The notes under the pieces are model-generated. The model had not been told where the DNA came from, ran no database searches, and saw only the letters and a list, made by a program, of their open reading frames with translations. Of a stretch of 64,000 nt of DNA, positions 25,431 to 33,156 are shown in pieces. Positions within the stretch are counted from its first letter, which is position 1; every line of letters begins with the position of its first letter. Both the position numbers and the translations under genes were made by a program. The stretch comes from an uncultured Clostridia bacterium (lineage in GTDB: Bacteria; Bacillota; Clostridia; Christensenellales; UBA3700), in assembly GCA_947037025.1 (NCBI GenBank), contig CAMQSU010000002.1, positions 1 to 64,000 of the forward strand, given 5' to 3'.

Positions 25431-26033
25431 ATGCAAGAGAATCACCTAGAACAAGTAGTAGACTGTTCACCAATTATTGGCGGCGAGGCGGAGAGCGTAA
25501 AGCTAGAAACTGCTAAGGCTAAATCAATTATGGACAATGAATCAGGCGCTACCTCTTATGGTAAATTTAAGTCAGCGGAATGCTTATTGAATGCATATAA
25601 GCAGTTAGAAAAAGAGTTTACGAAAAAAAGCCAAACGCTTAGGACGTTCCAAGAGTCGCAAATTAATGTTGACGACACTATCAGTGGCATGATAAGCGTA
25701 AACCCTCAATTATCTAACTATGCAGACGAGCTAAAGGCGGCAATAACATCGGGCAGTAACTCTAGTATTAAACTAGCAGAGTGTCTGAATGGCAGAGTCA
25801 CTGAACCTTGCCATATTATAAATGATAAAAAATTTCTAGATAAATATGTGTACAGCAATGCTGATATAAGGGGCAAGATTATTGCCGAATATCTAGATAA
25901 TTTACAAGACAGACGGTCGCCAATGACCATTAATGGTCGTGGTAATGCATATGTATCCCCAGCGTACAAACCGCATTCGCTTGATGAAGCGAGCAAGCTG
26001 GCAAAAAAATATATAGAGAATAGGAGAATTTAA
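25431..26033 (+). CDS. Probable capsid scaffolding protein
   Basis: 200 residues, hydrophilic, helix-rich with a coiled-coil-like centre (about residues 45-75, YKQLEKEFTKKSQTLRTFQE) and a basic C-terminal end. Its place directly before the major capsid gene, its size and its composition fit a scaffold that is expelled before DNA packaging. No motif proves it. It is three bases ahead of the capsid gene, so the two are co-translated. Confidence 0.6.
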   Translation: MQENHLEQVVDCSPIIGGEAESVKLETAKAKSIMDNESGATSYGKFKSAECLLNAYKQLEKEFTKKSQTLRTFQESQINVDDTISGMISVNPQLSNYADELKAAITSGSNSSIKLAECLNGRVTEPCHIINDKKFLDKYVYSNADIRGKIIAEYLDNLQDRRSPMTINGRGNAYVSPAYKPHSLDEASKLAKKYIENRRI

Positions 26034-26036
26034 TTT

Positions 26037-27197
26037 ATGGTTAATTTACAAACTGCTGATAAAGCATTAAAAAGCGTCTACTTAGGCGTAGTTTCAGAGC
26101 AACTAAATATGTCATGTAATCCACTTCTTACAAAGATAGAGCAAACATCTTCAGATGTTTGGGGAAAGGAGATTATTAAGGTAGTATCATACGGCATTAA
26201 TGGCGGTATCGGTGCTGGCGATGAGAGCGGAGCACTGCCAATGGCTGCAGGTAACAACTATGCTCAGTTCAAGTTAGAGCTTAAAAATTTATATGGAAGT
26301 ATTGAGATAAGTGATAAAGCAATCCGTGCATCGCAAAGCAATGCTGGCGCATTCGTAAACTTGTTAAATGCGGAGATGGAAGGACTTCTAAAAGCATCAA
26401 GATATAATCTTGGTAGAATGCTTTATGGCGATGGTACTGGTAAGCTTACTACTATTTCAGCGGTAACTTCTGGTGCTACAAATTCATTTAATGTAGCTAG
26501 CACAAAATGCCTCGCTATTGGTATGGTGATAGATATTATCGCCGTTGATGGTACAAAGAAAGTGACACAAGCAAGAATTCTTGATATCAATATATCGACT
26601 ATGCTTGTTAAGCTTGATAAGCAAATTACTGGTGTTGCTGTTGCAGATTGCATTTATATCCAGAACTCTCAAGGTTATGAGTTGACAGGTTTGGGTGCGA
26701 TTTTTGGCAAGGGTGATATTTACGGTCTTAGCCGCACGGATAACTCTTGGCTTAATCCTTTTGAGACTAAACATGCAGCACCGCTTACAATGAGTGCTAT
26801 GCAAGAAGCTATTGATCATGTTGATGAGGCAAGTGGTAGTGAAATAGATTTTATTACTTGTTCGTATGATGTTAAGAAAGCGTATATCAACAATTTATCT
26901 GATAACAGAATGAATATCGATTATATGAATCTTGATGGCGGCTTTAAAGCTTTAAGCTACAATGGCATACCTGTTATGAGTGATAAATTTATTGCCGAAG
27001 GCGAGATGTATCTGCTTAATTCTAAAGACTTCAAAATGCACCAACTTTGTGATTGGAGATGGCTTGAGGGTGAGGCAGGAAATGTTATCAAACAGAAACA
27101 TGGCAGTCCTACATATACTGCAACTCTTGTTAAATATGCAGATATCGTTTGTGATAGACCTTGTGGTCAAGCTAAAATAACAGGCATCACGGGCTAA
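26037..27197 (+). CDS. Major capsid protein
   Basis: 386 residues. Begins MVNLQTADKALKSVYLGVVS, then has long beta/alpha-mixed sequence: VVSYGINGGIGAGDESGALP, FKLELKNLYGSIEISDKAI, a helical SRYNLGRMLYGDGTG (spine-helix-like) and a C-terminal GIPVMSDKFIAEGEMYLLNS followed by HQLCDWRW. This is the usual course of HK97-fold capsid proteins in Bacillota phages annotated simply as major capsid protein. Position after the scaffold and before the connectors supports it. No N-terminal protease gene is seen, so maturation cleavage is not expected. Confidence 0.8.
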   Translation: MVNLQTADKALKSVYLGVVSEQLNMSCNPLLTKIEQTSSDVWGKEIIKVVSYGINGGIGAGDESGALPMAAGNNYAQFKLELKNLYGSIEISDKAIRASQSNAGAFVNLLNAEMEGLLKASRYNLGRMLYGDGTGKLTTISAVTSGATNSFNVASTKCLAIGMVIDIIAVDGTKKVTQARILDINISTMLVKLDKQITGVAVADCIYIQNSQGYELTGLGAIFGKGDIYGLSRTDNSWLNPFETKHAAPLTMSAMQEAIDHVDEASGSEIDFITCSYDVKKAYINNLSDNRMNIDYMNLDGGFKALSYNGIPVMSDKFIAEGEMYLLNSKDFKMHQLCDWRWLEGEAGNVIKQKHGSPTYTATLVKYADIVCDRPCGQAKITGITG

Positions 27198-27202
27198 TAA
27201 TT

Positions 27203-27571
27203 ATGAGAGGATTAGTGCTGATAAGCGAAAATGTTCATGATATTCCGCAGCGGATATGCGAGATTGATGCAAGGTATATGGTGTACTATAACAAGATAAA
27301 ATCGAGATATGAGATACATGCACGGGGGCATTCCCCAAGCTTGCAGCTCGTGTTGCCGTATAGACAATTGGATATAAGATCGGTCGATTATGTTAATATG
27401 ACTAGGGTCGATAGGCAGCTAGATAATATTGGTAATATTGATGCTGAGAATGAGCAAATGATGTCAGAAAAAGTTAGTGCTATCCTCGATAAAATGCAGT
27501 ATAAGACGAAAAGTCTTATGAGTTATATTAGCAGCGGGGGTGAGGACATTCCCGCGTATGAGGAGCTTTAA
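27203..27571 (+). CDS. Small head-region protein of unknown function
   Basis: 122 residues. Contains IPQRICEIDARYMVYYNKIKSRYEIH and SLQLVLPYRQLDIRSVDY, a pattern I have seen beside capsid genes in Bacillota phages; role not known. A charged helical C-terminal half (NAENEQMMSEKVSAILDKM-like) may be a coiled coil. It starts five bases after the capsid stop and ends one base before the next start. Confidence 0.55.
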   Translation: MRGLVLISENVHDIPQRICEIDARYMVYYNKIKSRYEIHARGHSPSLQLVLPYRQLDIRSVDYVNMTRVDRQLDNIGNIDAENEQMMSEKVSAILDKMQYKTKSLMSYISSGGEDIPAYEEL

Positions 27572-27572
27572 T

Positions 27573-28115
27573 ATGAGAGTGGATAGCGTAGTAAAACAAG
27601 TATTAGTTAGACTAGGCATTGACGCTAGATATAACCTCGGGCTTTTGCCGACGGATGATGAGCTGATTATTACTATTGTTAGATGTTTAAATATGGTAGT
27701 CGGCGAGATTGCAAGTGACTATTTAGAAGTTAGAAAAGTTGAGGATGTTGAGGTGATAAACAAAATCATCGACTACGACAATTTTTCCGAAAGACTTATA
27801 AATGTTAAAAAAGTTGAGCAATCTGGCGGACGAAATATTAATTATAGGCTGTATCCAGACCATTTAATGGTTGAGTCGGATGGCGTGGTTAGTGTAGAGT
27901 ATTGTTATTTGCCTTGCGAAGTTGAGCTTGATGACGAGATAATGCTGTCGCCAAGAATCACGGAGCTACTACTTATAAATGGCGTGCTAGGAGAGTACTG
28001 CATGATAAATGGCAGATATGAAGATAGCATGCTTTATGATAAAAGATATAGGGAAATGATTAAGTTAGCCGTAATGCCTACTAAGGAAATAAGGTTAAAG
28101 GCGAGGAGGTGGTAA
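27573..28115 (+). CDS. Head-tail adaptor, P22 gp4-like
   Basis: 180 residues from ATG 27573 (MRVDSVVKQVLVRLGI); an in-frame TTG-type opening at 27540 lies inside the previous gene. The helical N-terminal part (LGIDARYNLGLLPTDDELIITIVRCLNMVVGEIASDY) and a beta insertion resemble head-completion proteins that attach under the portal. P22 gp4 is 166 residues. The order portal, scaffold, capsid, adaptor, hub is that of P22. Assignment is by size, fold impression and position. Confidence 0.55.
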   Translation: MRVDSVVKQVLVRLGIDARYNLGLLPTDDELIITIVRCLNMVVGEIASDYLEVRKVEDVEVINKIIDYDNFSERLINVKKVEQSGGRNINYRLYPDHLMVESDGVVSVEYCYLPCEVELDDEIMLSPRITELLLINGVLGEYCMINGRYEDSMLYDKRYREMIKLAVMPTKEIRLKARRW

Positions 28116-28116
28116 T

Positions 28117-29517
28117 ATGTCAAAACGCATAAGTTACATAAGACCGCCAAAGATATATAGATCATTGCTTGCAATATTTGACGGGGTCAGTGAAGAAGTT
28201 TATTCGACTACATTGCCTGTCAAAATAGCAGAGATACAAGAAAATTTATCTGAACAGAATGGTGCATTAGTACAGACAATGAAGCTAAATAAAGTGCAAG
28301 TCAAAAAGTTTAATACTGCAAGTCATAAGGCTTACAGGCTGCTTGCGGTGCATTATAAAAAAAATCAAGAAGATATGCCGCCTACTATGCTTTTAGGTAG
28401 TAGTGACGGTACTGTTTTAGTTAAAACTGTTAATAGCGAAGTTGTAATGACTCAGGATGCAATTGTTTTTCCAACTAGCAATTATATGAATTTTCAGCTT
28501 GAAGGAGTAAGTTATATTATTATGCCGGATAGTGAAAATAATCTAATTAGTTATGATGGAGAAACATTTGAATATCATTCAATAGGGCATAGTTTTGAGC
28601 ATGTTATAAATCATGATATGCGTGCATTTGCAAGTAAAAAAGGTGAAAGTGTACTGTACTTTAGTGATGACTTTGACCCTTATAATTGGAAGACTAGCAT
28701 TGAGGAAGGAGGATACATAAATATGTCAGGAGAAAATGGTGACATCACTGATATTTTGAGTATTAACCAATCACTTATTGTAGTCCAAGAGCGTGGGATG
28801 AGCAAAGTTTCGGCATTTACTGATCAGTCAGAGTTTATTGTAAAATGCATTAATATCGAAAATGATATTATACCAAATAGCGTTGTCAGTGCAGTTGATA
28901 GATTGATTTATTGCTCTAGTATGGGCATTGGATTGTTCAACGGCTATGAGAGTAAAATATATTGTCGTGAACTTGCAAGTAAACTGAAAGGCAAAAAAAT
29001 CAATGGTACATATTTAGATGGTAAATGCTATTTTAATCTTTATGATGATAGTGCAACAGGTGGCGTTGAAATATTAGTTATTGACATTAGTACAATGAAA
29101 TATCATTTTATTGCTCATGAAACAGGCAATAATATTGCAACAATCAGAAACGGTGCAAATAAAAATATAATCACTTATTATAGCAGCGATGACATTTTGC
29201 AAGAAGATAAAAACTATATATATTACTTATCATCGAATACCGCACCTAGTAATATGCTGTGGCGTAGTGGTGATATTGATTTTGGAAAATCAGGCGTATA
29301 TAAGGTAATTAAAAACATTATTTTTGGCGGTGAAAGCAAAATTCTTTTTCGCATAATATGTGATGGCGAAAGCTATTCATACAATGTGGGCGAGGAGCGT
29401 AGAGTTTTAGTGAACTTACGTGGTAGAGAGTTTCAGTTTGAAATGAAACCACAAGGTCATAAGATTAAAGTGCCGTCACCGATTATAGAATATCAGCTGA
29501 TTGAAACAATCCTGTAA
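28117..29517 (+). CDS. Tail hub/packaged-DNA stabilisation protein, P22 gp10-like
   Basis: 466 residues, almost the length of P22 gp10 (472). Nearly all-beta with recurring short blades (MLLGSSDGTVLVKTV, NLISYDGETFEYHS, KGESVLYFSDDFDPYNWKTS, IVVQERGMSKVSAF), suggesting the beta-propeller of the podovirus hub that plugs the portal after packaging. It begins one base after the adaptor gene. No tail-fibre-binding segment is evident. Function by analogy of length, fold and order. Confidence 0.6.
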   Translation: MSKRISYIRPPKIYRSLLAIFDGVSEEVYSTTLPVKIAEIQENLSEQNGALVQTMKLNKVQVKKFNTASHKAYRLLAVHYKKNQEDMPPTMLLGSSDGTVLVKTVNSEVVMTQDAIVFPTSNYMNFQLEGVSYIIMPDSENNLISYDGETFEYHSIGHSFEHVINHDMRAFASKKGESVLYFSDDFDPYNWKTSIEEGGYINMSGENGDITDILSINQSLIVVQERGMSKVSAFTDQSEFIVKCINIENDIIPNSVVSAVDRLIYCSSMGIGLFNGYESKIYCRELASKLKGKKINGTYLDGKCYFNLYDDSATGGVEILVIDISTMKYHFIAHETGNNIATIRNGANKNIITYYSSDDILQEDKNYIYYLSSNTAPSNMLWRSGDIDFGKSGVYKVIKNIIFGGESKILFRIICDGESYSYNVGEERRVLVNLRGREFQFEMKPQGHKIKVPSPIIEYQLIETIL

Positions 29518-29525
29518 TTTGCATA

Positions 29526-29591
29526 GTGATTATATTGCTTGCTTTAGTAGTGGTAATTATGGTGTGGCTTGCGGCTAATATAGGTGATTGA
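29526..29591 (+). CDS. Possible 21-residue transmembrane micropeptide
   Basis: GTG 29526 opens a frame encoding 21 residues, MIILLALVVVIMVWLAANIGD, with TGA at 29589-29591 overlapping the ribosome binding site of the next gene. It is a single membrane helix. No Shine-Dalgarno precedes it, so translation would depend on coupling to the gene that ends at 29517. Too short to prove, but the composition is not what random AT-rich DNA gives. Confidence 0.3.
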   Translation: MIILLALVVVIMVWLAANIGD

Positions 29592-29599
29592 GGAGTAGT

Positions 29600-29971
29600 A
29601 TGAGTGAATTTAATAAGCTTAGATATAGGGTAGATGATATAGAACTAGATGTGGAGCGGATTAAAAATTTGCTAACTAGAACGAAATGCCTTGACATGAA
29701 TGTAGGCAGCGATGGCATGATCAATTGCAGCTGCGCATGCAGCGTGTCTAGCGGTAGTGTATCATATGAGATTTTAGCGGATGAGGGCAGTAATGTTAAA
29801 ATATTGCTTTCTACAAATGGTGAAGTCGTTATAGAAAAATTAGGAAAAATGGCTAGTGGTGAGATGCTAGTTAAGAGTAGAAAAATAAATAGTATACAGC
29901 TTAGTATTACAGGGTCAGGGCTTAGCATGGCTAGGCTCAGGCTGACTGGTGCAGGGCTGAAAATAACTTAG
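29600..29971 (+). CDS. Small virion-region protein with coiled-coil N-terminus
   Basis: 123 residues from ATG 29600, with GAGGAG just ahead; the upstream TTG 29588 overlaps that site. The N-terminal helix (FNKLRYRVDDIELDVERIKNLL) has heptad character, then a Cys/Ser patch (CSCACSVSSGS) and a beta-rich end. Could be a tail or minor head component. Not recognised. Confidence 0.5.
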   Translation: MSEFNKLRYRVDDIELDVERIKNLLTRTKCLDMNVGSDGMINCSCACSVSSGSVSYEILADEGSNVKILLSTNGEVVIEKLGKMASGEMLVKSRKINSIQLSITGSGLSMARLRLTGAGLKIT

Positions 29972-29985
29972 GAGGTAGAGTATAA

Positions 29986-30948
29986 ATGGGAATATTTGAT
30001 TCAATAGGCGATTGGTTTAGTGGAGGAAGTAGCTCGGAAGATTATAAGGAAGATCAGTTAAATATGAATAAAGAGATTGCTGCTCAAGAGGCTGAAGAAC
30101 GAGCTAGAATAGAGAGAGAAAAGCAAGCCTATGTTGACATGTTTGAGCCTGATGATAAGGAGTTTATATATAAACAATTTGAAGGACTTACTGAAGAGGA
30201 AATGAAGAAAATTGCAGAGAGTACATATAATGACTTTTATAATGAGGGAATTAATTCCGTAGAGTCAGAGTACAATAATGCAATTAGTGACGCGGATAAA
30301 GATATAATTTCAGCTGAGCAAGAGTCAAAGGATAATAGCGACACTGTGAAGGATAATCTTGAAGATGACACTAAGGATTTTAGAGATACTGCATACAAGA
30401 GCGGCATACTTGACTCATCAATAGTCGGCAGCAAAAACACGCAACTTGATGGGCTTGCTGATGAGGATCTTGACGATATAATAAAGGCGCTAGAGGCAGA
30501 TTTATTAGAAGCTAACGAGTATAAAAAGAAGGCAGCGCAAGATAAAAAATCGAATGCAGATGACTTGCTAAGTGATTATAATAACAAAGTCAACAAACAC
30601 GTAAACGGGCAGTCAAGTGCACAAGATAATGAGCAAAAGAAAATAGATTCTCACAATAGTTCTGTTAAGAGTGAAGAGAAAAAATTTGAACAGTATAAGA
30701 AAGATTTAGCTATTGAAAAAAGTCTTGAGTATGACTCAGAGCTTGATAAGAAGTATAAAGAAGAATCTAGATACGGCTATACTGGAGACCGCAAAGCACA
30801 TTATGACAAAAGGGTGGCAACAGCTAAAGCATTTTATGATAAGTACGACAAAAAAGACGTGCTTGACATGATAAAATCAAATCCGCAATTGCCTGAACTG
30901 TTAGGTTATGAATATTCAAAATTCATAGATAGTTATAGAAATGCCTAG
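29986..30948 (+). CDS. Helical, highly charged virion protein (ejection or needle candidate)
   Basis: 320 residues. Starts MGIFDSIGDWFSGGSSSE, an amphipathic Gly/Ser-rich start often seen in internal or ejected virion proteins. The rest is Lys/Glu/Asp/Gln-rich and predicted coiled coil through most of residues 20-300. No enzymatic motif. Placement after the hub gene and before the holins is where P22-like phages keep needle or ejection genes. It overlaps the holin gene by eight bases. Function unproved. Confidence 0.5.
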   Translation: MGIFDSIGDWFSGGSSSEDYKEDQLNMNKEIAAQEAEERARIEREKQAYVDMFEPDDKEFIYKQFEGLTEEEMKKIAESTYNDFYNEGINSVESEYNNAISDADKDIISAEQESKDNSDTVKDNLEDDTKDFRDTAYKSGILDSSIVGSKNTQLDGLADEDLDDIIKALEADLLEANEYKKKAAQDKKSNADDLLSDYNNKVNKHVNGQSSAQDNEQKKIDSHNSSVKSEEKKFEQYKKDLAIEKSLEYDSELDKKYKEESRYGYTGDRKAHYDKRVATAKAFYDKYDKKDVLDMIKSNPQLPELLGYEYSKFIDSYRNA

Positions 30949-31171
30949 TGAGTTTATTGCAATAATTGCAAAGAGCGGTATATTTGCAATAATGTTCGTA
31001 TCATTATTGTTTTATATTTTATCTGATGCTAAAAAGCGTGAGACGAAGTATCAAGATTTAATAACTAAGCTTGCGGATGAGCTTGTTATTGTTAAAGATA
31101 TTGATACTAATGTTAAAGAAATTAATAGCAAGATTGTCTTGCCTATTAGGTTATACAAGGAGCGATTATGA
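30941..31171 (+). CDS. BhlA/UviB-type holin-like protein
   Basis: 76 residues: one N-terminal membrane helix (KSGIFAIMFVSLLFYILSDA, about 11-30) followed directly by a charged coiled-coil tail (KKRETKYQDLITKLADEL). This matches the BhlA/UviB pattern (xGIWAxLFVxLLFYVL then KREExYQxxI). Such proteins permeabilise the membrane in Bacillus and are linked to bacteriocin release in Clostridium. Overlaps both neighbours. Confidence 0.75.
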   Translation: MPSEFIAIIAKSGIFAIMFVSLLFYILSDAKKRETKYQDLITKLADELVIVKDIDTNVKEINSKIVLPIRLYKERL

Positions 31172-31368
31172 AAGAAAAATTAAGTAATTATGGACTGTGG
31201 GTTAGTTTAGCAGGGTGCGTAATCATGATATTGCAAGCGTGCGGATTGAAGTTTGATGTTCCGTATGTAAATGAGATTATAACAGCAGTATTGGGAGTGT
31301 TTGTAACTCTTGGAATTGTTAGCAACCCAAGTAGCGGAAATGGCTACAATGATAGCAATAAAGATTAA
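31168..31368 (+). CDS. Phage holin, phi-LC3-like
   Basis: 66 residues with two hydrophobic segments (about 7-25 and 34-52) and the characteristic exit GIVSNPSSGNGYNDSNKD, equivalent to the GIVxDPTTxGxxDS tail of phi-LC3-family holins. It overlaps the BhlA-like gene by four bases. In complete phages an endolysin gene comes next; here the operon ends with a terminator and none follows. Confidence 0.75.
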   Translation: MKEKLSNYGLWVSLAGCVIMILQACGLKFDVPYVNEIITAVLGVFVTLGIVSNPSSGNGYNDSNKD

Positions 31369-31440
31369 GTAATAATAAAATAATATTATATTATATATTG
31401 ATAAATTTTACCATAAATTATAGTATAAATTATTATTAAT

Positions 31441-31485
31441 ATAGCCGGGCAAGTTATTAAAAAATAACTAGCTTGGCTATTTTTT
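31441..31485 (+). terminator. Terminator closing the virion operon
   Basis: 31441-31458 pairs with 31463-31480 through 18 positions (one mismatch, two G-U) around four As, followed by Ts. Confidence 0.85.
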
Positions 31486-31588
31486 CATTTTAATATTTTT
31501 GACTTATTTTATTGGTATTATTGCTTTTAAATTAATCACAAAAAAACTAATTTATGCATATGATTTATAGTGATGTAAGGAGGTAATT

Positions 31589-32446
31589 ATGTCAATAAAT
31601 GATAAATTTAAATTAAGTTATAGTGAGCAGTTTTTAATTGATGGTATTGAAGAGCAGGATATTAATCTTGATCTTGATGATGCCGTTGTCGTAGGTGGTT
31701 CGCTTACTGGTCAGGTTACTGATAATGATGGGTTTCCAGTTGAGGATGTAACTGTTAAAATATTTGATGCTGCAGGTAAACCGTTTAGACATACTTTAAC
31801 TGATAGTAATGGTAACTATTCATTTGATAACTTACCACAAGGTAATTATACAGTTACTGCTGCAAAAAAGAAATATATATTATCGGTTGGTAACAACATC
31901 GTATTAGGTAATAACGAGCTTAAAATTTTAGACCTTAAAATATTAGAAGATACTACTAAAGATTTAACAGCTATTGCAGGTGTAGTATTTGATAATAATA
32001 GCAAAAATGTTATTAGCGATGCTTTTGTAGTTGTACAAGATAGTGAAGGAGTTACTGTTGCAACAACAGTAACTGCAGCTGATGGCGAGTATGTATTTTA
32101 TGACTTACCAGCTAATGAATACAAAGTATTTGCAACAAAAGACGGATATATTCCTAATTCAGCGGTAGAAGTATCAACTAGAGAAAATGCACTTGTTAAT
32201 GCCTTTATAAAGCTTTCTAATGATCCAAAGACAAATAGCGGTACTATCAGTGGTATTGTTAAAAATAATAATAACATTGTTCCTAATTGTTTTGTTGGAT
32301 TATATGACATAATAAGCAACGAAGGTATTGATGTTGAGCGTTTAGTTAGTGTTACTAAAACTAACAGTAATGGCGCTTATATGTTTGGCAAAGTCGGTTC
32401 TGGCAATTACAAAGTAAAAGCAAAATTAAACGGTAGAAATATCTAA
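31589..32446 (+). CDS. Protein with three carboxypeptidase-regulatory-like (beta-sandwich) repeats
   Basis: 285 residues without a signal peptide. After an N-terminal segment (KLSYSEQFLIDGIEEQDINL) come three domains of about 80 residues, each of the form GxVxDxxGxPVxxVxVxIxD...T(D/N)xxGxYxFxxLPxGxYxVxAxKxGY: about 36-110, 127-205 and 220-285. That is the CarboxypepD_reg/SpaA-like fold used in surface stalks and some phage decoration or fibre proteins. It follows the virion terminator by about 100 bases, so it may be outside the phage operon. Ribosome binding site AAGGAGG. It shares a DGIEE motif with the next gene. Confidence 0.7.
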   Translation: MSINDKFKLSYSEQFLIDGIEEQDINLDLDDAVVVGGSLTGQVTDNDGFPVEDVTVKIFDAAGKPFRHTLTDSNGNYSFDNLPQGNYTVTAAKKKYILSVGNNIVLGNNELKILDLKILEDTTKDLTAIAGVVFDNNSKNVISDAFVVVQDSEGVTVATTVTAADGEYVFYDLPANEYKVFATKDGYIPNSAVEVSTRENALVNAFIKLSNDPKTNSGTISGIVKNNNNIVPNCFVGLYDIISNEGIDVERLVSVTKTNSNGAYMFGKVGSGNYKVKAKLNGRNI

Positions 32447-32447
32447 T

Positions 32448-33056
32448 ATGATTCAATCAAGTGACAAAATGCGACTTGATGGAATAGAAGAGTTAGAGCA
32501 TTTCTTTGACTTTTACTATAATAACAATCATATTATAATAAGCGTTCTGCACAAGGATTTTCCTTGTGCAGAATGTTGCCGTTGCAAAAAGTGCTTTTGT
32601 GATTATAACAACTATAATTTCAATAATGATCAGACTATATATTGCAGTGCTAATCATATAAATAACTGCTTAAATAAAAATGAAAATTTGCAAAGAATAA
32701 CGTGCAATAATCCTTGCAATAACTCGTGTAAAAATGTTTGCAGAAAACGCAAAAAAGCTTGCAATAATTGCTATGAAAATTATTCTGTTTTTCCTAATAT
32801 AAATACTGACTATTTTTGCAATAATAATTGTAAAAATAAGCGTAATTTCTGCCGAAAAAATGCTATGGTATATATTGAAGATATTATAAATAAAACATTA
32901 ATATGCAAGCGGATAAAAATCAATTATCTAGCTGAAGTTATTACTGATTTGCCAGAGTCTTATTACAAGATATGGTGCGAAAGTGATAATCTTATATCGG
33001 AAGCAATGTATATATCTATACCTTGCAAAGATAATAAGCTGAACATTTATATATAG
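32448..33056 (+). CDS. Cys/Asn-rich protein of unknown function
   Basis: 202 residues, one base after the previous gene and so probably co-transcribed. Residues about 40-145 contain over 25 cysteines in short motifs (CAECCRCKKCFC, CNNPCNNSCKNVC, CNNCYENY) mixed with Asn, like spore-coat, metal-binding or disulfide-matrix proteins. The N-terminus KMRLDGIEELEHFFDF echoes FLIDGIEEQDINLD of the preceding protein, suggesting a common targeting or docking motif. The C-terminal 60 residues look like an ordinary small domain. No signal peptide. Real but unassigned. Confidence 0.55.
   Translation: MIQSSDKMRLDGIEELEHFFDFYYNNNHIIISVLHKDFPCAECCRCKKCFCDYNNYNFNNDQTIYCSANHINNCLNKNENLQRITCNNPCNNSCKNVCRKRKKACNNCYENYSVFPNINTDYFCNNNCKNKRNFCRKNAMVYIEDIINKTLICKRIKINYLAEVITDLPESYYKIWCESDNLISEAMYISIPCKDNKLNIYI
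32545..32573 (+). repeat. Perfect 13-bp hairpin inside the Cys-rich gene
   Basis: TTCTGCACAAGGA (32545-32557) is the exact reverse complement of 32561-32573, with a TTT loop. It lies about 100 bases into the coding sequence and has no T run, so it is not a simple terminator. Confidence 0.7.
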
Positions 33057-33080
33057 TAAATATAATAAACTAATTTGCAA

Positions 33081-33109
33081 TTGACAGTAGTAAGTATATG
33101 TGTTATAAT
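33081..33109 (+). promoter_or_regulatory. Promoter of the BspA-like lipoprotein gene
   Basis: TTGACA (33081-33086), 17-base spacer, TATAAT (33104-33109); GAGGGG and the start codon follow about 45 bases later. Confidence 0.8.
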
Positions 33110-33156
33110 ATAATGGTAAATAATACTAAAATATTTTTCAAACGAGGGGATAAATA

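Noticed and set aside
27540-27572. Longer start for the head-tail adaptor
   Set aside because: The extension lies within the preceding gene, lacks a ribosome binding site and adds no conserved residues. ATG 27573 has GAGGAG ahead.
19593-31485. Firm naming of the cluster as a gene transfer agent
   Set aside because: Size and missing replication genes fit, but a decayed prophage or satellite explains the same data. Population-level conservation is needed, so it is only listed as a possibility.
19401-33109. Attachment-site direct repeats of an integrated prophage
   Set aside because: By eye I found no direct repeat shared by the two edges, no tRNA gene and no integrase, so no att site is reported.
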